7,706 nt of DNA from contig DAOVRJ010000113.1 of assembly GCA_030628225.1 (NCBI GenBank), positions 1 through 7,706 on the forward strand, read 5' to 3'. Positions 1 to 4,403 of the stretch are shown one piece after another. Positions within the stretch are counted from its first letter, which is position 1, and each line of letters starts with the position of its first letter. Made by a program: the position numbers and the translations under genes. Source of the DNA: Candidatus Zixiibacteriota bacterium (lineage in GTDB: Bacteria > SM23-81). The notes under the pieces were generated by a model. It searched no databases. It saw nothing but the letters and a program-made list of their open reading frames with translations, and had not been told where the DNA came from.

Positions 1-170
1 AACTCTCTCAACTCTCAAAACTATAATCGAGGATCTAGGATCGGTTCTATCTTTTCATACAGCATCGGTTTATTCTTTTAACGAGTCTCGAATTTCGAAT
101 CTCGAGTCTCGGTTCTTCATCCAGGATCTAGGATCAAGGATCCGCCTTTCTCATCCAGAATCCAGTATCA
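1..170. repeat. Intergenic block of degenerate heptamer repeats
   Basis: No gene is seen here. Three short tandem arrays with a 7-bp period are visible. AGGATCT-type units sit at 30-43 and again, three units, at 123-143. CGAGTCT / CGAATTT / CGAATCT / CGAGTCT run at 82-109. ATCCAGA / ATCCAGT sit at 153-166. Units differ by one or two bases, so these are diverged tandem repeats rather than a clean microsatellite. The CGAGTCT family recurs at 1569-1597 and 7500-7530. The block lies just beyond the terminator of the PEP-CTERM gene and is probably non-coding. Confidence 0.7.
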
Positions 171-187
171 TATCGACATCCGCCTAT

Positions 188-217
188 AAAAAAGGCAGGC
201 GAATGTTCGCCTGCCTT
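188..217 (-). terminator. Intrinsic terminator of the PEP-CTERM gene
   Basis: A perfect inverted repeat pairs 192-203 with 206-217 (arm AAGGCAGGCGAA, effectively a 10-bp stem with a small loop). Read on the minus strand it is followed by a run of six T at 193-188. It lies about 30 bp past the stop codon of the minus-strand gene ending at 246, the expected place for a rho-independent terminator. Confidence 0.9.
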
Positions 218-224
218 CAAGACA

Positions 225-242
225 GATATTGCTGGCAATATC
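225..242 (-). other. Small perfect hairpin between stop codon and terminator
   Basis: GATATTGC (225-232) and GCAATATC (235-242) form a perfect 8-bp inverted repeat with a 2-nt loop, starting 4 nt after the stop of the PEP-CTERM gene. It has no T tract of its own. Together with the terminator at 188-217 it would give the mRNA two stacked 3' hairpins, perhaps protecting it from 3' exonucleases. The role is inferred; only the symmetry is seen. Confidence 0.5.
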
Positions 243-245
243 AGC

Positions 246-911
246 CTAATGCTTGCGGCGACGAAACCAGCTGAATGCACCAAGCCCAAAAAAGCCAGAA
301 CCGAGGAGGAGCAGGGAGCCGGGTTCCGGGATAGGGGTATTGTAGTCACCGGGGACTTTGTCGCTTTCCCCATTTTCAAAACCCTGGAAGCGAGCGACGA
401 AAGACCGAACGCCCTCACCAGCGCCGGGAGGCACAGATAGTTCGTTCACAAAACTCCACTCATCGAGAACGTTAAGATTTGTTCCGGTTAGTTCGAAGGT
501 GAAAGTTTCGGTCGTCCCCACGCCAATTCCTTTAGAGGGATTTCCGCTTATTGCAGCGCCAACATCGAAATACCCAAATGGCGAGAGGTTGACATCGTTG
601 CTGAAAGATGGACCTCCGAGCAAGCAGAAATCTGGATCAGTGAACATAGTGCTGATGCCGGCGATGTTCCCCCCGGGGTTGTTAAACACAAACTTTGTGA
701 GATATCCCCCATTGGCCAGAGGACTGGTGTTCTTCAACACGAACTCTAAAATTGCTTCTCCCTTTGTGGGACAGCCCGTGTAGGTGTAAGTTAAAGAACC
801 TTCAAAGCTACCCCATGTCCCACTTCCGCAGATGAGAAGCGCTTCGCTAGATTGTGGTAAAAGGAACAGAAGCATCAGGATGCCGCACAGAATTGCACAA
901 TGCTTTTTCAT
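246..911 (-). CDS. PEP-CTERM sorting domain-containing secreted protein
   Basis: A 221-residue protein of otherwise unrecognised function, exported and sorted by its C-terminus. Residues 1-24 are a signal peptide (MKKH, hydrophobic ILMLLFLLP, likely cleavage after SSEA). The mature part (25-193) is rich in G, S, T, N and F, probably beta-sheet, with three cysteines (28, 47, 96). The C-terminus is a standard PEP-CTERM signal: PEP at 195-197, a hydrophobic helix at about 199-216, then RRRKH. In this family exosortase (EpsH/XrtA type) recognises the tail in the inner membrane, and many members are linked to exopolysaccharide or biofilm matrix. No exosortase is in the window. The ATG start is backed by AGGAGG at 917-922, 5 nt upstream. 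The gene has its own promoter and terminator, so it is probably monocistronic. Confidence 0.93.
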   Translation of the reverse strand: MKKHCAILCGILMLLFLLPQSSEALLICGSGTWGSFEGSLTYTYTGCPTKGEAILEFVLKNTSPLANGGYLTKFVFNNPGGNIAGISTMFTDPDFCLLGGPSFSNDVNLSPFGYFDVGAAISGNPSKGIGVGTTETFTFELTGTNLNVLDEWSFVNELSVPPGAGEGVRSFVARFQGFENGESDKVPGDYNTPIPEPGSLLLLGSGFFGLGAFSWFRRRKH

Positions 912-1071
912 GAGAACCTCCTCACCTTTTTCGGAATCTCCGCCTACTTTTTAAGGGTTAATTACATGGTAGAAAACAGTTATTGCTTCCTCACTCGAGA
1001 AACATTATTCCTCATGGCCCTGTCCAAGTTTCAGATCTTCGAGGAAAACGAACAATTCTCTCTTTAAAATT

Positions 1072-1100
1072 ATTTTATCATACAATAGCTTTTTTGTCAA
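1072..1100 (-). promoter_or_regulatory. Sigma-70-type promoter of the PEP-CTERM gene
   Basis: On the minus strand, TTGACA (1100-1095) is followed by a 17-nt spacer and TAAAAT (1077-1072), one mismatch from the -10 consensus, in an AT-rich stretch. The predicted start near 1065 gives a leader of about 150 nt. I see no recognisable riboswitch in that leader. I also searched 912-1150 for a -24/-12 sigma-54 element and found none. Confidence 0.7.
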
Positions 1101-1172
1101 GAGGGTTTTTCACTTTTTTTCACTATTTCGATTTGTCGATTTTGGAGAGATAGGCCATGAGAGTCTCGTGGT

Positions 1173-1230
1173 AAAAAAGGGCCCGGGCACAAAGCGAGAT
1201 ACAGGGAGGGGATAAATCCCTTGCCCGGCC
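1173..1230 (-). terminator. Possible second minus-strand terminator or 3' end of a small RNA
   Basis: On the minus strand GGCCGGGCA (1230-1222) pairs with TGCCCGGGCC (1189-1180, one bulged base) and is followed by C and six T (1178-1173). The 32-nt apical part contains a smaller hairpin (GGGAT at 1209-1213 with ATCCC at 1216-1220). The stem is strong but the loop is large for a terminator. It sits between the stronger terminator at 1279-1304 and the PEP-CTERM promoter. It may be a back-up terminator or the end of an undescribed short RNA. Confidence 0.4.
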
Positions 1231-1278
1231 AGTGAGGCGATGTTTGCTCATGCTAAAGACTTGCCCACGACCATGGTC

Positions 1279-1304
1279 AAAAAAAACAGGCCCTCACGGG
1301 CCTG
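1279..1304 (-). terminator. Intrinsic terminator, probably for the LiaF-like gene
   Basis: CAGGCCC (1287-1293) and GGGCCTG (1298-1304) form a perfect GC-rich 7-bp stem with a 4-nt loop. On the minus strand it is followed by eight T (1286-1279). The only minus-strand gene reading toward it is the LiaF-like gene ending at 1643, about 340 bp away. The intervening DNA is almost all heptamer repeat, so repeat growth or insertion may have pushed the terminator away from its gene. Confidence 0.85.
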
Positions 1305-1359
1305 CGGATGAATTGCACGAGATGAATGATCCTGGATTATAGTTCAGAGAGCATATTGA

Positions 1360-1488
1360 ACTCGGATCTGGGAGCTCGGAGTGCGGAGCTCCCCCCACTC
1401 CATCCCAGATATTATTGTTTTTGCTTTTCAGTTCCGCGTTCCGAGTTCCGAACTCCGCGCTCAAATCGTTCCGAGTTCCGAGCTCCAA
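1360..1488. repeat. Facing inverted arrays of degenerate GTTCCGA heptamers
   Basis: The left array (1360-1387) has units ACTCGGA, TCTGGGA, GCTCGGA, GTGCGGA. The right array (1431-1488) has GTTCCGC, GTTCCGA, GTTCCGA, ACTCCGC, then after a 9-nt break GTTCCGA, GTTCCGA, GCTCCAA. The right array is the reverse complement type of the left, so the block can fold back around a roughly 40-nt core at 1391-1430. Short open frames through it translate to runs such as GTRN and are not believable proteins. Confidence 0.75.
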
Positions 1489-1550
1489 GTTAGAATGAGT
1501 TTAGAGAGTTGAGACGCCAGATGCTGGTGCGAAAGGCGGATCCTGGATCG

Positions 1551-1600
1551 GATTTTTCTTTTCCCCCGAGTTTCGAGTCTCGAGTCTCGAATCTCGGCCT
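1551..1600. repeat. Dispersed 50-bp repeat with CGAGTCT heptamer core
   Basis: The segment reads GATTTTTCTTTTCCCCC and then heptamers CGAGTTT, CGAGTCT, CGAGTCT, CGAATCT, CGG, ending GGCCT. A near-identical 48-bp copy in the same orientation lies at 7486-7533, differing by a shorter C run and two substitutions. The heptamer core also occurs at 82-112 without the T-rich lead. The shared T-rich lead shows the unit is longer than the heptamer array alone and was copied as a piece. Non-coding. Confidence 0.75.
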
Positions 1601-1642
1601 TTATCCAGTATCCTCACGAACACGAGCCGCGGTCGCGTCCGT

Positions 1643-2353
1643 TCAGTTCTTAACCTCGATCCCTCCGAACATGACGAAGCCGCTGATGTGCAGTCGACCT
1701 TTTGCAAGTCCCTTGGTGGGCGAAGCCTTTCTGCGCTTGTCTTCCAGGGCGCCGAATATGGGAGTCCCCGTCACCGTTACATCCCAGTCCTGGGGGACGA
1801 AGATGTCGATGGCCCCGAAGAGGGCCGTCAGATGCAGGGAATGCTCGCCCTCGGCGAGCTGAGCTTCGCGCAGGTCGATATCGATGCCGCCGAATAAAGC
1901 AGTGGCATTGCCGCCCTTGAACTGCTGGGAGGTTGGTTGCCTTTCGGCGCCGCCGAAAAGGGCCCAGGCATCCAGGAAATCGATGTCCTCTCCCGTTTCA
2001 TACCCATGCTTCTCAGCCCTGTGCCGAGAGGGCCGCAGCAGTAACCAGGCCCCGGCAGCGATCAGCAGCAGAGGCCAGAGGCGGAAAAGAGCGCTCCACG
2101 CGATGACATCCCAGGTGGCCAGCATGCACAGAATTCCGATGACGATCAGCAGGATGACAGAGCCTATGCTGGATGCGCCCCAGACCATTAGCTTCCAAAG
2201 ACCTACCAGTATAATGACCAGAGGCCACCAGTGGCTGAAAATAGGGCCCAGATCCAGTACGTCCTGGTTGGACAGAAAAAGCAACAGGCCGATGGCAACC
2301 AGCAGAAGTCCGATCCCCCAGCGGTGAGTTCCACGGCCGGATTCTCTGGACAT
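1643..2353 (-). CDS. LiaF-like four-helix membrane protein with cell-wall-active response domain
   Basis: A 236-residue inner-membrane protein. Residues 12-28, 38-57, 62-80 and 87-106 form four hydrophobic helices of the LiaI/LiaF-like transmembrane region. A charged linker (107-128) leads to a soluble C-terminal half with repeated strand motifs at about 132, 153, 178, 199 and 228 (ALFGG, ALFGG, ALFGA, IFGA, MFGG), typical of the LiaF C-terminal domain (LiaF/VraT family, DUF2154-like). In Firmicutes LiaF represses the LiaRS envelope-stress system. Many Gram-negatives carry stand-alone relatives of unknown role, and no LiaRS pair is nearby. I chose the ATG at 2353 because AAAGGAG lies 5 nt upstream. 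An in-frame ATG 15 nt further up (2368) has no ribosome binding site and overlaps this one. A clear promoter lies at 2510-2538. Confidence 0.87.
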   Translation of the reverse strand: MSRESGRGTHRWGIGLLLVAIGLLLFLSNQDVLDLGPIFSHWWPLVIILVGLWKLMVWGASSIGSVILLIVIGILCMLATWDVIAWSALFRLWPLLLIAAGAWLLLRPSRHRAEKHGYETGEDIDFLDAWALFGGAERQPTSQQFKGGNATALFGGIDIDLREAQLAEGEHSLHLTALFGAIDIFVPQDWDVTVTGTPIFGALEDKRRKASPTKGLAKGRLHISGFVMFGGIEVKN

Positions 2354-2452
2354 GTTTTCTCCTTTCATTGGGGATAGAGGTTTGGGATGTTAGCGAGGTT
2401 GAGCTTATTCGCTGCCCTCTCTCGTCTAAAATTCGATCTGTCTATCCGGGAG

Positions 2453-2472
2453 TTGCCGGCGATGTCCGGCAA
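2453..2472 (-). other. Hairpin in the leader of the LiaF-like gene
   Basis: TTGCCGG (2453-2459) and CCGGCAA (2466-2472) form a perfect 7-bp inverted repeat with a 6-nt loop. It lies about 30-50 nt into the predicted 150-nt leader and about 100 nt before the start codon. There is no T tract, so it is not a terminator. It could be an operator or a leader structure; no family is recognised. Confidence 0.4.
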
Positions 2473-2509
2473 AGAGAGATTCGTCCCCAGACGAGTAAGG
2501 TGCAGTGGG

Positions 2510-2538
2510 AATATAATGGAGATGAGCGACGATGTCAA
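2510..2538 (-). promoter_or_regulatory. Sigma-70-type promoter of the LiaF-like gene
   Basis: On the minus strand TTGACA (2538-2533) is separated by exactly 17 nt from TATATT (2515-2510), one mismatch from the -10 consensus. Transcription would start near 2503, giving a leader of about 150 nt. The element lies just downstream of the likely terminator of the preceding gene, so the LiaF-like gene is probably its own unit. Confidence 0.72.
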
Positions 2539-2561
2539 AAAAAATATGGGAATGGCGAAAA

Positions 2562-2593
2562 TTATCTCTCTTATGGCAGCGGATGCCAGAGAG
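2562..2593 (-). terminator. Probable weak terminator of the alpha/alpha-barrel gene
   Basis: CTCTC-TTA-TGGCA (2566-2578) pairs with TGCCA-GAGAG (2584-2593), a 10-bp stem interrupted by a 3-nt bulge with a 5-nt loop. On the minus strand it is followed by ATAATTTT. It lies 16 bp past the stop at 2609 and just before the next promoter. The short, broken T tract makes it imperfect. Confidence 0.45.
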
Positions 2594-2608
2594 TGGTGGA
2601 GGTCTTTC

Positions 2609-3850
2609 TCACTTGAGGGCCAATGCTGAGGGAGGGCTGACAGGGTTTTTGGAAGCGGAAACCTGGGAGAGCAGAAGCAGGGCGTCGATGAAGAACTTGG
2701 CGGCGCAACTAAGGGTTTGGTAGCGCCCGAACTCACCGTCACAGGGAGAAGATCCCTTGATGCCCCCGCGGAGGCCTGGCTGGGAGGTGATGCGGTTCTG
2801 GGTTTTTTTCAAGAAGAGGATCACCTGCTGGGCCGCATGCAGATATTTCTCGCTTCCGGTAACCCGGTAAAGCTTTAACCAGATGCTGGCCATTTGCGCG
2901 TTGCCCGGCAGGCAGCTCCAGGAGGCTCTCTCGGACCAATTGCTGGTGAAGCGCCCGCACATGCTCCCATCGTCGTGGATCTTGCTCAGCAGCACGTCGG
3001 CCGTCTTTCTGGCCGCCGAGAGACACCTGTTGTTGTCCAGAATAAGGGCTGACTGCAAGATCCCCTCGGTGCTGTGGGCGATGGTATGCAGGAGGGTGCA
3101 ATCCGAGTTGTCCAGGCAGCCGCTTCGCATCCAGCCGTTGGACCGCTGTTGCCGGATGCTGTGATCCACGTTCTTTTCACCGGCGGCGCAGTATCGATAT
3201 TCCTCCATGAGGATGCCCGCTTCGATGAGAGCCCACCCGACTCGCGAGCTGCATGCGCTGCCGTCGAATCCGGCGGATTGGGAGAGGTCAAATTGTCCGG
3301 TACCTTGAGGATCCTGGGCTATGATCAGAAAATCGGAGGCGCGCCGAGCCGCCTGAGCGAATCGCTCACTTTGCGTTTCCCGGTGGGCTCGTATCCAACC
3401 GATGATGGCCTGAGCGGTATTGAGAATCTCCGGTGACGGCGGTTCGTCCAAGGTGCCTCCTCCGATAGCTCCATTGAGCATCTGGATCTTGATCAGCCAG
3501 TTAGCCAGGTCGATGGCCCTTTGGCGGAGATCCTCTCTGCCCAGGGCGGCGGCACAGTCGAACAGGGTGGCGATGGCCTCGCCGGTTGCCTTGGGCTGGG
3601 CGGGCTGCCAGCCCCTTTTGGGAAAGTAGGGGTTCCAGCCAAAGCTGTAGCCGCGAGATAGTCCGCCATAGGGCATGGCATCCTGGGCCCGGATGAGCCA
3701 GCCAATGGTTTCTAAGAGATGGACATCATCCAGCTCGGCCACACGATGACCGCCAGATTTATCGCATTTTGCTTCATGAGCGGCCATGCGGTTGAGCAGA
3801 TCTGCCGTCAGCACATTTTCCTGAAGGTATTTTTTGAACCTGGTTACCAT
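2609..3850 (-). CDS. Alpha/alpha-barrel (terpenoid cyclase / prenyltransferase-like) protein of the exopolysaccharide/PEP-CTERM type
   Basis: A 413-residue protein with no signal peptide. It resembles a family of six-hairpin alpha/alpha-barrel proteins found in exopolysaccharide and PEP-CTERM loci, often misnamed prenyltransferase or delta-aminolevulinate dehydratase; their reaction is not established. Visible motifs: GGLSRGYSFGW at 62-72 with GWQPAQPKATG at 80-90, LNGAIGGG at 125-132, LNTAQAIIGW at 143-152, LLHTIAHSTEGIL at 253-265, WSCLPGNAQMASIWLKLY at 311-328, GGIKGSSP at 362-369 and AAKFFIDALL at 383-392. Helical hairpins repeat along the length. The ATG at 3850 follows TTGGGGAAAAAACTC, a modest ribosome site. 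An in-frame TTG five codons upstream has none. A perfect sigma-54 promoter lies upstream, unlike the other genes here. No glycosyltransferases or exosortase adjoin it, so it appears to be a satellite of an EPS locus elsewhere. Recognition is from memory of motifs. Confidence 0.72.
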   Translation of the reverse strand: MVTRFKKYLQENVLTADLLNRMAAHEAKCDKSGGHRVAELDDVHLLETIGWLIRAQDAMPYGGLSRGYSFGWNPYFPKRGWQPAQPKATGEAIATLFDCAAALGREDLRQRAIDLANWLIKIQMLNGAIGGGTLDEPPSPEILNTAQAIIGWIRAHRETQSERFAQAARRASDFLIIAQDPQGTGQFDLSQSAGFDGSACSSRVGWALIEAGILMEEYRYCAAGEKNVDHSIRQQRSNGWMRSGCLDNSDCTLLHTIAHSTEGILQSALILDNNRCLSAARKTADVLLSKIHDDGSMCGRFTSNWSERASWSCLPGNAQMASIWLKLYRVTGSEKYLHAAQQVILFLKKTQNRITSQPGLRGGIKGSSPCDGEFGRYQTLSCAAKFFIDALLLLSQVSASKNPVSPPSALALK

Positions 3851-3874
3851 GAGTTTTTTCCCCAAAAGGTGTTA

Positions 3875-3918
3875 TCTGGCCTTATTTGAATCGACCGGTG
3901 AGTTTTCTGGCCTAATTT
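3875..3918 (-). repeat. Spaced 13-bp direct repeat in the leader of the barrel gene
   Basis: TCTGGCCTTATTT (3875-3887) and TCTGGCCTAATTT (3906-3918) match at 12 of 13 positions, with start-to-start spacing of 31 bp, about three helical turns. Both lie between the predicted sigma-54 start site (about 3955) and the start codon at 3850. They could bind a regulator or structure the leader; chance duplication is also possible. Confidence 0.4.
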
Positions 3919-3965
3919 TTTGCCGGATCGAGAGGTAGTTCAGAGCCGCATTCAACAGTTTACAA

Positions 3966-3981
3966 TGCAAGGTTCGTGCCA
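3966..3981 (-). promoter_or_regulatory. Sigma-54 (-24/-12) promoter of the barrel gene
   Basis: The minus strand reads TGGCAC (3981-3976), GAACC, TTGCA (3970-3966), exactly matching the sigma-54 consensus TGGCAC-N5-TTGCW, with the required 10 bp between the GG and GC dinucleotides. Transcription would start near 3955, leaving a leader of about 105 nt. Sigma-54 with the PrsK/PrsR two-component system is known to control PEP-CTERM and exopolysaccharide genes in some bacteria, which fits the gene downstream. Activation would need an enhancer-binding protein encoded outside this window. Confidence 0.85.
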
Positions 3982-4000
3982 AAAGGAAAGTGGTTTTATA

Positions 4001-4048
4001 AGGGGGAAGTATCCCCCTCGCTTCAACCGGCGTGCTGCTTCGCAGCAC
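4001..4048. other. Two hairpins / palindromes upstream of the sigma-54 promoter
   Basis: AGGGGGA (4001-4007) pairs with TCCCCCT (4012-4018), and GTGCTGC (4032-4038) pairs with GCAGCAC (4042-4048). Relative to the predicted sigma-54 start at about 3955 they lie near -46 to -63 and -77 to -93, and a third palindrome (4058-4078) follows at about -103 to -123. This is where enhancer-binding proteins usually dock. However, the third palindrome belongs to a repeat that is also present downstream of tldD, so the symmetry may come from the repeat rather than from regulation. Confidence 0.4.
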
Positions 4049-4137
4049 CGGGGTGCTATCGGCAGCTATGCTGCCGATGCCGTTTTCCTTTACGTCAACC
4101 GGCACGCGCCCCTCGCCGTTTTCCGCTACCCCCTCTG
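4046..4137 (+). repeat. 92-bp dispersed repeat, copy 1 (inverted relative to copy 2)
   Basis: This segment is nearly identical to the reverse complement of 7536-7626. By eye there are two substitutions and one 1-nt indel over 92 bp. It contains a strong palindrome, ATCGGCAGC (4058-4066), loop TAT, GCTGCCGAT (4070-4078), and then a non-palindromic tail with two CCGTTTTCC motifs (4080-4088 and 4116-4124). Similarity stops sharply at both ends. No believable protein is encoded. The size and palindromic head suggest a REP/MITE-like non-autonomous repeat; its family is not recognised. Confidence 0.85.
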
Positions 4138-4218
4138 CGGTACGACTTGCGAGCAGCACTCAGTTGAGGTCTATAGCCGCAGAAACACGACACCCTCTGA
4201 CCTTTAGGCTGCAACCCA

Positions 4219-4339
4219 AGGGGTCGAGGATTCAAGGATTCCAGGGTTCAAAGGACCCCCGACCACAACCCCGGTGAGGCTGCCAGGCTTTCAATTGCCT
4301 TTCCCCTCGAATCCTGGACCCCTTGACTCCTTGAATCCT
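4219..4339. repeat. Facing inverted arrays of AGGATTCA octamers upstream of tldE
   Basis: The left array (4219-4258) runs AGGGGTCG, AGGATTCA, AGGATTCC, AGGGTTCA, AAGGACCC. The right array (4303-4339) is the reverse-complement type: CCCCT, CGAATCCT, GGACCCCT, TGACTCCT, TGAATCCT. The period is 8 bp, unlike the 7-bp repeats elsewhere. The core (4259-4302) is about 44 nt. The block could fold into one long imperfect hairpin ending about 65 bp before the tldE start. No convincing tldE promoter was found in it or after it. Confidence 0.75.
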
Positions 4340-4385
4340 ATGTTATTTCCAAGCTCGTTTGTCGTCATAAGAAATCTGATACTCT

Positions 4386-4394
4386 AAAAGGAGG
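4386..4394 (+). promoter_or_regulatory. Ribosome binding site that fixes the GTG start of tldE
   Basis: AAAAGGAGG (4386-4394) is a full Shine-Dalgarno match, 9 nt before a GTG at 4404. It selects this non-ATG start, the first in-frame start codon of the gene. Confidence 0.8.
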
Positions 4395-4403
4395 CAAACT
4401 GAA

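Noticed and set aside
82-112. Possible CRISPR array in the short regular repeats
   Set aside because: Repeat units are 7 bp with no spacers and are tandem, not interspersed; no cas gene is present.
912-1065. c-di-GMP (GEMM) riboswitch in the PEP-CTERM leader
   Set aside because: None of the conserved GEMM sequence blocks are visible in the leader.
1250-1266. Possible sigma-54 element GGGCAAG-N4-TAGCA on the minus strand
   Set aside because: It has the GG-N10-GC spacing but about three mismatches, and transcription would run straight into the terminator-like stem at 1173-1230.
1294-1488. Short minus-strand frame through the heptamer block
   Set aside because: It translates to GTRN-type runs created by the GTTCCGA repeats; no start signal.
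3872-4277. Several short frames on both strands upstream of tldE
   Set aside because: They overlap the 92-bp repeat, the sigma-54 promoter and the octamer arrays, and related peptides arise from the repeat copy at 7536-7626.
4369-4390. Weak TTGTCG / TACTCT pair as a tldE promoter
   Set aside because: Poor -10 match and a 15-nt spacer; the start would fall on the ribosome binding site.
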